Positions 9,976-19,366 of a DNA stretch of 64,000 nucleotides are shown here, one piece after another. Numbering within the stretch: the stretch's first letter is position 1; each line of letters starts with the position of its first letter. The translations under genes were made by a program, and so were the position numbers. The DNA comes from Kuschelorhynchus macadamiae. Taxonomy: Eukaryota; Arthropoda; Insecta; Coleoptera; Curculionidae. The DNA lies in NCBI GenBank assembly GCA_030620095.1, contig JAUTXW010002366.1, forward strand, positions 303,001-367,000. The letters run 5' to 3'. The notes under the pieces were generated by a model. That model made no database searches and had not been told where the DNA came from. It saw only the letters and a list, made by a program, of their open reading frames with translations.

Positions 9976-10806
9976 CAGCAGTGTACTTGTATCTTTCTGC
10001 GACAACATTCTGAACATTTCTGAAATTTGGAAATATCATTGGGGAAATGACTAATAAATTTATTAAAATTAAACAAGAGGCTAGCGGGCTTTCTTTCAAC
10101 TGTTCCACTAAAAAACCCATAAAAGAACAATACAGTGGAGACTTTTTAAACTGTGAGGGTATTCTAATAGAGTTTACCTGCATAGCAAAAAAAAATTCTG
10201 GTTTGATGGTTTTAGCAAAACTAATGCTTAATAGTTTTTGGAGGAAATGTCATTTTTCATATATTTTGCATTATCTATGTTAAAATACCTTTCACATGTA
10301 AGAAAAAAATAGGTATTGTCTTTTATCTTAAATCGAAAAGGATGTACCGAAAAGGGTGTATTCGACTTTTTCCGTGGCGTAGTAAGTTATTGCCCTTTTT
10401 TTATATTAAAGGCCGTATTACATGCAGTCAGCAGTGTACTTGTATCTTTCTGCGACAACATTCTGAACATTTCTGAAATTTGGAAATATCAGTGGGGAAA
10501 TGACTAAAAACCCATAAAAGAACAATACAGTGGGGATTTTTTAAACTGTGAGGGTATTCTAATAGAGTTTACCTGCATAGCAAAAAAAAATTCTGGTTTG
10601 AGGGTTTTAGCAAAACTAATGCTTAATAGTTTTTGGAGGAAATGTCATTTTCATATATTTTACATGATCTATGTTAAAATGCCTTTCACATGTACGAAAA
10701 AAAAATAGGTATTGTCTTTTATCTTAAATCGAAAAGGATGTATCGAAAAGGGTGTATTCGACTTTTTCCGTGGCGTAGTAAGTTATTGCCCTTTTTTTAT
10801 ATTAAA
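9976..10806 (+). repeat. tandem duplication of a polymerase-derived segment
   Basis: Unit 1 (about 9976-10430) and unit 2 (about 10431-10806) start with the same CAGCAGTGTACTTGTATC and are near-identical. Unit 2 lacks 57 bases between two ACTAA repeats (10050-10054 and 10107-10111 in unit 1), suggesting a microhomology deletion. A third partial copy of the unit end (GTGGTGTAGTAAGTTATT) is at 10878-10910. Confidence 0.85.
10019..10250 (+). pseudogene. second-lineage family B polymerase fragment (motif B region)
   Basis: The unit encodes SEIWKYHWGN, then after a one-base shift TNKFIKIKQEASG, KNSGL-VLAKLMLNSFW and RK. This is the motif B region (consensus-like LAKLMLNSFWGK) of a protein-primed PolB lineage distinct from copies A, B and D here, which read INAIFGKTMENV. 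No other polymerase motif is preserved nearby. The second unit repeats it at about 10474-10648 with a 19-codon in-frame deletion. It is a relic only; the assignment rests on a single conserved block. Confidence 0.6.
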
Positions 10807-10935
10807 GGTCATGCAGCAAAAGGTTGCACCTGTCAATTACGTGTTTTAAATGTACTTCTGGATTTCCGCTTTTTTCGTGGTGTAGTAAGTTATTACATTT
10901 TTTTATATTGATATAACTGATATGTCACTTTGTTT

Positions 10936-11050
10936 AACTTATATTGATAAATTTAAAAAATAGACAAATAACACAAATACATTAATAAAATGATTATTTA
11001 TTTACAAAATTATGTTTGTATGGTACATATAATTGTTTACATTCCTATTT
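10936..11050. repeat. dispersed repeat, copy 3 of 3
   Basis: Matches 5054-5195 and 9377-9475. On the minus strand it is the 3' flank and end of the 11037-11483 ORF and contains AATAAATAATC, a plausible polyadenylation region. Confidence 0.8.
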
Positions 11051-11483
11051 GTTTTTCACTCTCTATATCGTCAACATCCATTTTGTCCCATTCTTCAGTA
11101 GCATTTGCGGTATTGTCTACACAATCCAAACTATATGCACCATTTTCCACAACTTCATTGATGTTTTCCGCTGAGACCAAACCATACTTTGATAACAATT
11201 CCTTGGGTAAATATGGTATTTCGACAATATAGCTTTGGAGACCTTCGTCGATCATTTCCACGCAAAACTCGTCTAAGTTGATGAAACCATACAAGTATCT
11301 TTGACACAACATTACATCTTTCATGTACTTTCTATATTGACTGACTGTTGATTCAACCGCCGACCCATCATACGTTGCAAAATGTAATATCTCTTGTGCC
11401 GCATTTCTTAACTTACGCGACAAACACTTCATGTGAGAATCAAGGTCTTCACTTGATGTGATGGTACTATTGCTGTCACACAT
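11037..11483 (-). CDS. hypothetical 148-residue protein
   Basis: Intact minus-strand ORF, ATG at 11483, stop at 11037. It is acidic, mixed helical in character, with conserved-looking aromatic and Cys residues (CQRYLYGFINLDEFCVEMID). Its last 25 residues (TEEWDKMDVDD and beyond) are paralogous to the frame-broken tail of the ORF at 5207-5578, and both share the same 3' repeat. No known domain recognised. Upstream lie the AT-rich repeats and, further out, the CRE/receptor-site cluster at 12.0-12.2 kb. Probably an accessory gene of the same virus-like element family as the polymerase; that is inference. Confidence 0.6.
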   Translation of the reverse strand: MCDSNSTITSSEDLDSHMKCLSRKLRNAAQEILHFATYDGSAVESTVSQYRKYMKDVMLCQRYLYGFINLDEFCVEMIDEGLQSYIVEIPYLPKELLSKYGLVSAENINEVVENGAYSLDCVDNTANATEEWDKMDVDDIESEKQIGM

Positions 11484-11554
11484 CTTTCAAACACTAATTA
11501 TTAAAATGTCTATGTATTCTGATTTGTAAAATAATTACCAAATTGTTAATTAAC

Positions 11555-11960
11555 CCAAACATTCAATTAAGCACCCAAATTAATAAAGGAAAATGATACC
11601 AAATTAAGTAAATATTTCTAATTTTTTTTATTCTATTAAGCACCCAAATTAAAAGACGAAAATAATACCAAATAAGTAAATATTCCCAATTTTTGTTTAT
11701 TCTCAACACACATATTGATCTGCTAGTATTAGTGCCCAAGATTACTCGCAAGCTCTGCCCCAAATACGTTAAAGTATACATCCCACTCGACTTATTTATA
11801 ATTTCAATAACATTTTCAGAAATGGTTTCGACAACACGTTTTGGCAAAAAAAAGTTTGAATTAAATTAAAAGATGAAAATAATACCAAATAAGTAAATAT
11901 TTTTAAATTTTGTTTATTCTAGACACACAAATTTAAATATTGATCTGCTAGTATTAGTGC
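11555..11960. repeat. interspersed AT-rich repeat units
   Basis: Three copies of a roughly 75-85-base unit built from CACCCAAATTAAAAGA, AATAATACCAAATAAGTAAAT and TTTGTTTATTCT, at about 11568-11640, 11640-11710 and 11860-11930. Two are followed by ATTGATCTGCTAGTATTAG and CTCGCAAGCTCTGCCCC. Related units recur at 15380-15470 and 15880-15985. Confidence 0.75.
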
Positions 11961-12004
11961 CTGATATTACTCGCAAGCTCTGCCCCAAATACCGTCGTAT
12001 GTGC

Positions 12005-12200
12005 ATTTCTCCAAGGTCGTGGGGCGGGGCTTAATCTCATTCGTCATGAGGCGGAGCTTAATATCAAGGTCAGGTGTTACCTACTATATTAAAAGAATTT
12101 GTTGTCGTCACATATCCTCAAGGTCAAACAATATAGCCCACGTGCGTTAAACAACAAAAAATTGGATGTGTGCTCAAGGTCATATGACGTCACTTCAAGG
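12005..12200. promoter_or_regulatory. regulatory cluster: GC boxes, TCAAGGTCA, CRE
   Basis: Two CAAGGTC/GTCATG + GGCGGRGCTTAA units (12012-12060), TCAAGGTCA at 12064-12072 and 12118-12126, and the 20-base TCAAGGTCATATGACGTCAC at 12174-12193, followed by TTCAAGGATAAATATC. Order and spacing match the cluster at 16020-16115. Confidence 0.65.
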
Positions 12201-12419
12201 ATAAATATCAAGAATTTTTTAATAACATATTCCAGAATCTTGTTAAGGAATATAACATTATTCATTATTCGACGTACCGCACAAAAAAAGCTGCGACAGT
12301 TGAACGAGTCATACGTACATCATCTAGAGGCTCCTACAAATGGATACAACTTTTTACCAGCCATAACGAAAACCTATAATAATACAGAGCACTATTGGTA
12401 TGAAACCTATAAACGTTAA
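12099..12419 (+). CDS. low-confidence hypothetical ORF
   Basis: Open frame of 106 codons overlapping the regulatory cluster. Only the last 50 or so codons (from about 12265, RRTAQKKLRQLNESY and on to TEHYWYE) look protein-like; the first half reads through promoter motifs. It may be the surviving 3' part of a virus-like-element gene cut by the transposon that starts at 12444. No family recognised. Confidence 0.25.
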   Translation: MLSSHILKVKQYSPRALNNKKLDVCSRSYDVTSRINIKNFLITYSRILLRNITLFIIRRTAQKKLRQLNESYVHHLEAPTNGYNFLPAITKTYNNTEHYWYETYKR

Positions 12420-12469
12420 ATCAACCACACGCATTAATGCATACAATTGAGGCGTGTTTTACAAAAACC

Positions 12470-12690
12470 ACATAAGTCCAAATTTGGCGAAAATGAGTTT
12501 GTAGCGTCATTTAGTAGAAAAGAAACAATTATAATATCATAAAGTCAGTTTCTGCAAAAACAACATAAATGCCAAGATATGCACAGCTAAAGTTTCAGTG
12601 ATTCCACAAAAAGCGCATATGTCCCTGGCTTTTCACACAAATACCACACAAGTCCGCGACAGGATAGGACATGTGTGCTTTTTGCTAGAA
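12470..12690. repeat. subterminal repeats of the 12444-14981 transposon
   Basis: Variants of GCAAAAAGCACATATGTCC at 12461-12480, 12555-12576, 12607-12622 and 12631-12646, and inverted at 12667-12686; at the other end at 14760-14780 and, inverted, 14945-14968. They are likely transposase-binding sites by analogy with other DNA transposons. Confidence 0.65.
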
Positions 12691-12800
12691 ATTTTTGCTG
12701 ATGCGTACAACTAAGTTAATTTGTTATTGTTACGTTTTCGGTATAGATGTGTTGTGATTATCGTGGTATCGTGGTTGTTTTCAAAGTTTAAAACATTATC

Positions 12801-14654
12801 GTGAAACATGAAAACGATGGAGATGTGCCTACTGATTGGCCAAAAAAGAAAGAGAAGAAAATTAAGCGCGAAACTCTAATAAAACAGTTTAAAGTTCGTG
12901 GTGAGGAACACACAAATCATAAAGGCAATCTTGTTGAAGCACGTAAAACTGGAGAACCTTGCAGGTATGTTTACTTTTAATTAAGGAATGGGGATATGGA
13001 AGGTTCACAAAAATATTTTGTTGTAGCTGTAAAAATGCTTGTTTCTCCAAAGTTTCGGAAGAAAAAAGATGTTTTATTCTTACGCAATTCAATAATATGA
13101 ATGACAAAAATAGTCAAGATGCACATTTAAGTGGCCTTATTTCAATGAATCATATTACAAGAAGACGTCCTAGAACAGAAGTACATAAGAAAACTCATGG
13201 TGCCTCTTTTACATATAAAGTTAGGGCAGGGGAATCTGAAAATAAAATTTGCAAGAAAGCTTTCCTTAGCCTTTATGGTATTAAGGAGGCTCTTCTAAGA
13301 CGAATCCGAGATTCTTTGATGACCACAGGTGCTTCTCCCAGAGACAAACGGGGCATTCATCAAAACAGGCCCAAAAAAACCCCGGAATGCATAACGGAAC
13401 TTATTAAAATCCATATTAAATCATTCCCTGCAAGACAATCGCATTATTCACGTCGTAAAAATCCAAACTGTTTTTATTTACCAGAATCTCTTACTTTGAA
13501 GGATATGCATGACATGTTTGTGCAAAGTTATAAAATAAACATACCGTACAAAACCTACTGGAAAGTTTTTAGAACCAATTTTAATATTAAATTTGGATTT
13601 CCGAGATCTGATACCTGTTCAGACTGTGACAGACTTTTACAGCAGCTTAACCGTACCGACCTTGATACAGAAGAACGAAACCAACTCCAAATCGAAAGAG
13701 AAATACACCTTCGCAAAGCTGAATCATTTTTTGAACTGAAACGAAAATTTAAAAGTAAAGCAAAAGCTGGCGAATTGATGTGCATTAGCTTTGATTTTAT
13801 GCAGAATTTACCCCTTCCTCATATACGATCTAACCCAGTATTCTACAGCCGTCAACTGTGGTACAATGTTTTTGTTATACATGACCTAGGAACTGAAGAT
13901 GCCACGATGTACACTTATCTTGAAAATGAAGCTAAAAAGGGCGCTAATGAGGTCACTTCAATGTTGTTGCATTACCTTAAAAATAACATCCATAATCGCA
14001 ATTTAGTTATTTTTAGTGACGGCTGCCCAGGGCAAAATAAAAATTATGTAATGGTACATTTTTTATATACCCTAGTTCACGTTTTAAGAATAGCTGATTC
14101 GGTAGAATACATATTTCCAATGAGAGGCCATTCATTTTTGCCGAATGATTCAGATTTTGCTTTGATTGAAAAAAAGAAGAGACGCCTGGAGAGAGCCGAA
14201 AGACCAGAGGATTGGGATAAGACAATATTAAATGCCAGAATGAAACCTAGCCCTTTTAATTTGGTGAAAATGAAGCAACATGACTTCTTTGACATCAAAT
14301 CCGCAACATGTAACTTTTTCCTTAAAGCTCCAAAACCGGCAATCAACATTAAAAAAATAAGGATTATGAGAATTTCTAGCCACACATCCACACTATCTTT
14401 AAAGGATACCTATAACGGACCATTTCGAAGCAGTATCGTTGCCAAGGTAAACTTGCCATGCACTATCCAACTTGAACCGCTCTACAATCAACTTTTAACA
14501 GTTGCCCAAATAAAGCAGAAAACTTAAAATCGCTATTACCTTTACTACGCCTCCAGCGAAACAAAGAGTACTATGAACGGCTTCTTGGTAATCTATCTAG
14601 CTCTGATAATCTAGATATAGAAGAGGATGACAATAGCAGTGGATGCGAAGATTA
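12801..14654 (+). CDS. transposase-like protein with RNase H-like DDE candidate residues
   Basis: An exon open from 12801 (no ATG visible; an upstream exon or start is missing) ends at 12964 with donor GTATGT; a 62-base intron ends at TTGTAG 13026; exon 2 runs from 13027. The splice joins to EPCSCKNACFSKVSE, a Cys-rich motif. Candidate catalytic segments are SFDFMQNLP, VIFSDGCPGQNKN and GHSFLPNDSDFALIEKKKR, an RNase H-like arrangement that I recall as DUF7869 in insect proteins. A Cys pair, CSDCDRLLQQL, precedes them. The stop at 14527 follows a frame change near 14510; in the other frame coding continues to TAA at 14654 (RNKEYYERLLG, then an acidic tail). So the copy has slight 3' damage. 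Confidence 0.75.
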
Positions 14655-14981
14655 AAATTATGCACCTATTATTCATTCGCAAACATATTATCGCAAACAT
14701 CTTATTTTGTTTTTTTTTCCCAAATAAATTGGTTTTTTTGAAAATTTGCTTTTTTTTCTTGCAAAAAGAACATATGTCCAACAGTTTTTTACTTTTTTTA
14801 AAGTATTCGAACAAAAAACTTTGTTTCTTACATTACGAATCAACTTGTTAAGCTTATCTCAACAGTAAATAACTAAAAAAAAATTGAAAACATAAACAGT
14901 TTTAAAATTAAGCGTTTTTTTTATCTCCTGAATTTTTTTAATTTTGGACATATGTTGTTTTTGTAAAACACGCCTCAATTG

Positions 14982-16135
14982 GAAAAAAATAGTACCCAAA
15001 AAGTTTAAATTTCGTTTGGGTGATATAGTTTGAATGACGTCATGTACCACCAAGCGACGAGGGAAAAGAATTGTTTAATACTCAAACCTATCAAAATATG
15101 TATATTGGTTAAGGTTACTATTAAAACAAATACCCAACGAACTTCAACTTTGTTTTATTTAAATATGTGTTTATTACAATTATAAACTCGGTTTATTCAC
15201 AACAATCATCATTCTTGATTATCTTCATGACAATCAGAAATCTTGATTATCTTCATATATGAGTAATCCTCATCAAACTGGAGCTTTATTGATTTCTCAT
15301 TTTGAAATTATTACCCAAAACATTATTCAACTTATCCCAAAACGATATGAAAATGGAGAATATAATTTTAAAATTTGTTAATTAACCCAAACACCTAAAT
15401 TAAAAGAAGACAATAATACCAAATTAAATAAATATTTCTAAAGTTTGTTTATTCTAAACACCCAAATCAGGGACAAGAATTTTTTAATAACATATCCCAA
15501 CTGGGCTCTCAAGGTCCGGAAAAATTTTCAAAAGCAAACAAACCCAAGGTCATACAATTTGACCTTCAAAATGTTTCAAGGTCAAATAGACCCAAGGTTG
15601 TGTGGGCGGGGCAATTAACCCAAACACCCAAGCCCTGCATATCATATTTTAGCCTATCTACTGCAATAGGATTCGTGAATTTTATACGAAAATGATGTTT
15701 TCTGGTTTTTGGGCATAACTTGACCTTTTTTCCACATTAACCCAAACACCCAATACCTGCATGTCATATTGACCGTCCGGCGTAAGCTTAAATCCTATAC
15801 ACCATATTAATCAACACGCCTTTTGAAAAAGATACCTATCTACTGCAAATGACGTCACATACCTCCTTTGTATATTCTAAACACTCAAATTTAAATATTG
15901 ATCTGCTATTGCTTGGTACATTTAATTTTAAACACACAAATTTAAAAATTGTAATTAATTTAATAAATATTTCTAAATGTTGTTTATTTAAATATCATTT
16001 GGTTTTAATAGTTAATACTCGAGGCCATCTGTCGTCACACACCCCCAAGGCCAAACAATATAGATGATGTAAACACGTGTGCTCAAGGTCATATGACGTC
16101 ACTTCAAGGACAAATATGAAAACGTGGTATGTAAA
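14982..16135. repeat. virus-like-element repeat region
   Basis: No gene. It holds TGACGTCA at 15035-15042 and 15850-15857, TCAAGGTCA at 15576-15584, CCAAGGTTGTGTGGGCGGGGC at 15592-15612, repeated TTAACCCAAACACCCAA (three times between 15377 and 15752), and two more of the AAATTAAAAGA/AATAATACCAAAT/TTGTTTATTCTAAACAC units (15385-15470, 15880-15985). A CAAGGCCAAACAATATAG segment at 16046-16063 parallels 12119-12136. Confidence 0.65.
16083..16102. promoter_or_regulatory. 20-base receptor-site/CRE string, copy 3
   Basis: Exact match to 5673-5692 and 12174-12193; followed by TTCAAGGACAAATATGA as at 12194-12209. Confidence 0.7.
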
Positions 16136-16350
16136 ACTCTCCAAGGTCGTGGGGCGGGGCTTAATATCATGGTCATGGGGCGGGGCTTAATCTCATTGGT
16201 CATGAGGCGGAGCTTAACTCTCCAAAGCCATGGGGACGGGACTTAATACCATGATCATGGGGCGGGGCTTAATCTCATTGGTCAGGAGGCGGAGCTTAAT
16301 CTCAAGGTCGAATGACTCACACAGGTGGGCGGGGCTTAATCTCAAGGTCA
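16136..16350 (+). promoter_or_regulatory. seven-unit GGGCGGGGCTTAA tandem array
   Basis: CTTAA of successive boxes at 16160, 16186, 16213, 16242, 16268, 16295 and 16335: spacings 26, 27, 29, 26, 27 and 40. Each unit is RGTCATG-GGGCGGGGC-TTAATCTCA with point changes, and the array ends in TCAAGGTCA (16342-16350). It lies about 60 bases before polymerase copy B. Confidence 0.75.
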
Positions 16351-16406
16351 GTAGTAGTGGTGGGGGGTGAATTAGAACTCACATATTCTCACTACTTAAA
16401 CTATAT

Positions 16407-16842
16407 TTAAATACTGATGTACTTTTATTGACAGATATTTTTGAAAATTTTCGTGCTACTTGTATGACACAATCTTGACTGTTTACATTGTGTTACTACT
16501 CCTTCATTAGCACTTGATGCCTTTTTAAAAATGACTAAACTGAATTGGAATTACTTACAGACCCTAACATATTTATGTTCATAGAAAGGGGTATACAAGG
16601 AGGAAATTCCCAATGTTCGAACAGATATGCTAAAGCAAATAATAAATTTATGGTGAAACAATATAATGGTGACGAAGCAACTTCTTACATTATGTATTAT
16701 GATGTAAATAATCTATATGGTGCTGCAATGAGTGTAGCTTTACCTCAAGCAGAATTTCAATGGGTAAATGATTTTTATGAGGAAAAAATTGATATATTAA
16801 ATATTCCTGATGATGGTGATTGGGGATATATATTTGAATTAG
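16407..16842 (+). pseudogene. pPolB copy B, first half (ExoIII to motif A)
   Basis: Frame pieces encode the ExoIII-like NTDVLLLTDIFENFRATC, then ELLTDPNIFMFIERGIQGG, and motif A (YYDVNNLYGAAMSVALP). Sequence upstream of ExoIII is absent, and the GC-box array abuts it instead. The frame ends DGDWGYIFEL at the Gypsy insertion (target ATTAG 16838-16842) and resumes at 29021 with no codon lost. Same family as 1342-3117, clearly diverged. Frame breaks occur before 16545. Confidence 0.85.
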
Positions 16843-16897
16843 TGTAATATATCACTGTATATTCTACTCTAATTAGATATTAACCATATTACACAAG

Positions 16898-17333
16898 TGG
16901 TCAGGAATTTTAAGGGAAGTTTAATAATAATAAATAGCGAACTGCGTACAATTATAAAAGCCAAAGGGTATTCTTCACTAAAAGACGCTATAGTAGGCGC
17001 AAAAGAGCGATGTTCAAATTATCATCGGTTTAACGCTAGATTTTTTTTGGAGGAAGAATGTCAACAAATAGATTTAATAATAACAATCGAGGCAGACAAT
17101 TTAATATCCGAGGTAATACTACTCAGCGAAATTTTAATAATAATGTTATAAGAGGACAAAATCGGGGAAATAACAGAAATCGTACACATTACCGTAATCG
17201 GTATGTAGGAAACCAAAGAGTTTATTTTGCTGATTGTGTAAACCATGCAAATACCGGTTGTTCAAATGAAAATTACGATATGCGAAGTGAAACAGCAAAA
17301 TCAGCGGTTTTTTCGTTCCTAATGATTTTTTAA
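16898..17333 (+). pseudogene. gag: Gypsy-1 gag C-terminal remnant
   Basis: Two overlapping frames. The first encodes SELRTIIKAKGYSSLKDAIVGAKE, typical of the gag end; after a shift near 17060 the second is Asn/Arg/Gly-rich (FNNNNRGRQFNIRGN and so on), an RNA-binding tail. No intact CCHC knuckle. The 5' half of gag is missing, together with the LTR remainder and primer-binding site. Confidence 0.65.
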
Positions 17334-18035
17334 ACGATTGTACACTTTTAAATTTAAATGGTATGAATTATGTGCAAGTGGGTTACGGAGTGAAAGAAAT
17401 GAAATTTTTATTAGATACTGGCGCAAGTATTAGCCTGATTTTCCGAGAAAGTTTGCAAAATAATGAAATTATTAATAAATCAAAAAGGATAAAAATATCG
17501 GGTATCAGCGGATCTACGTGTTCTGTAGGTGCAGCAAGTATAATGTTTGTAGTAAATAACATTAATATTACACATGCATTTTTAGTAATGGATTCATTTA
17601 ACTCGGAAATACACGGTGTACAAGGCTCAGATTTTTTTTTTTTTTAAATTTGGTGCGAATATAAATTATGAAAAGTTTGCGTTTTCTTTTTGCTATAGTA
17701 CTAACAAAATAATTTTACCGTTACTGTCAAAATTTGATTATTACATGTTTATACCACCTAGATGCGAGGTCATAAATATTGCGTAGCAAAAAATATTGAT
17801 GGTGATTGTGTTATTTTGTCAGAGGAGATATGCGAAGGAGTGTTTGTTGTAGGAGTTACAGCTATATCGGAAAATGAAAGAGTGGCTGTTAGATTTTTAA
17901 ATGTAAATGATCGTGAAATAAAAATTAAGAATTTTGTATCAAGATTAGAACCCGTTGCAAATTTCGAATTGTATAATTTCAGTAAAACCGATAACTTATC
18001 TGTAAAACGTGTAGACAAGGTACTAGATATATAGA
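17334..18035 (+). pseudogene. Gypsy-1 protease and linker
   Basis: Retropepsin motif LLDTGASISLI near 17407-17440. The frame is stopped after an expanded T tract at 17630-17645 and continues in other frames through a linker (VFVVGVTAISENERVAVRFLN) to 18035. The active-site DTG is intact but the gene is frameshifted. Confidence 0.75.
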
Positions 18036-19187
18036 TACTTCTTCATTAAATAGTGAAGAGAAATTGTCCATTGAGAAAATATGTGCAAAATATGACGACG
18101 TTTTTCACTTAGAAACACAACTTAAAGAAAACCCGGTACCAGTATATGTTAAACCTTACCGATTTCCACAGGCTCAAAAAACGGAGGTACACAAACAGGT
18201 TCGTAAGATGCTTGATGCAGGTATTATTGAAGAAGCCAAGTGATGATTTGATAATATTCGAAAATTCATTACATAATCATAATAAAAATCTTACAAAAAT
18301 TTTACAAAGGCTAAGAGACGTAAACCTAAAACTAAATCCTAACAAGTGCGATTTCCTAAAGAAACAAATTTTGTACCTAGGTCATGTGATTTCCGCAGAA
18401 GGGATATCAGTTGATCCGGAAAAATCCAAAGTTATAGAACAATATCCAACACCTAAAAATGCAGACGAAACCAAACGTTTTGTGGCATTTGCAAACTCTT
18501 ATCGTAAATTTATAAAAAAAATTGCTGAAACAGCAAAATCACTCAATGAATTATCTAGAAAAAGAATTATCCTTACTTGGGACGAAAGGTGTGCACATTC
18601 ATTTCTTACTTTAAAGTACGCGCTTATGAACCCACCAATATTACAATATCCACATTTTTCAGAAAATAATACTTTTATCTTAAAAACTGATGCTAGCGGA
18701 TTCAATTGGTTCTGTTTTATGTAACAGGAATGACATGCAAGTAGCTTATGCCTCTCGTGTACTAAATAAAGCGCAACAAAACTATTGTAAGGTAGAAAAA
18801 GAGCTTTTAGCAATCGTGTGGAGTGTAAAACATTTTCGACCTTATCTGTATGGCAGAAGGTTTGAAGTTTTTACAGATCACCGGCCACTTATATACTTGT
18901 TCGGGATGACTAATCCGCCCAGTAGGCTCACTAAATTTAGGTTAATTTTAGAAGAGTACGATTTTACCGTAAACTATATAAAAGGCTCAAATAACGTTAC
19001 AGCCGATGCTTTGTCGCGTATAAAAATCGATATTAATGACTTTAAAGAAATGAGCAATAGGGCTACCGTAAAGGTAATGACGCGAGCACAAGCAAAATAT
19101 CAAAATATGTCAAAAGAGCAGGAATTAGTAAATCCTACTAAGAATAGACTTGATCACCCTGGACTTACTGAAGCGCCGTGCGCATAG
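18036..19187 (+). pseudogene. pol: Gypsy-1 reverse transcriptase/RNase H with RT core deleted
   Basis: The RT N-terminus (PVPVYVKPYRFP, then EVHKQVRKMLDAGIIEEA) joins directly near 18240 to DDLIIFENSLHNH, the end of the YxDD motif, so about 130 residues of palm and fingers are deleted. The thumb/connection (LYLGHVISAEGI) and RNase H follow. RNase H shows KTDAS, EKELLAIVW, FTDHRPL and NVTADALSRI, with one frame change at 18715. Cannot be functional. Confidence 0.85.
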
Positions 19188-19366
19188 TGTTGAATTACGA
19201 CCAATATGTGAAGAATAATTTAATAGATATAAGAACAAAAATAGTATCCATGGAATAGAAAAAAAAACGAAATTTAAATACTATATATATGACGAGATAT
19301 CTCAAACTATTTACTTCCGCCAAGGCGACTTATCAACGTTCGACTTAGGTACATCTTTGATGAACC

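Larger units (their letters stand above)
12444..14981 (+). mobile_element. DNA transposon with DDE-like (DUF7869-type) transposase
   Basis: The left end CAATTGAGGCGTGTTTTACA (12444) and the reverse complement of the right end (to 14981) agree over about 40 bases with a few differences, so these are terminal inverted repeats. The target duplication may be AATT (12445-12448 and 14977-14980), but the CAATTG palindrome leaves the exact tip ambiguous. Subterminal copies of CAAAAANNACATATGTCC-like motifs occur inside both ends. One gene of about 550-600 residues fills the centre. The superfamily name is uncertain; I do not match it to Tc1, hAT, piggyBac, PIF or MULE. Confidence 0.85.

Noticed and set aside
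11563..11847. 94-codon minus ORF
   Set aside because: Repetitive WYYFRLLIWVLN translation of the tandem AT-rich units.
16136..16350. CRISPR-like array
   Set aside because: Units are contiguous and GC-box-like, with no unique spacers, and the context is eukaryotic.
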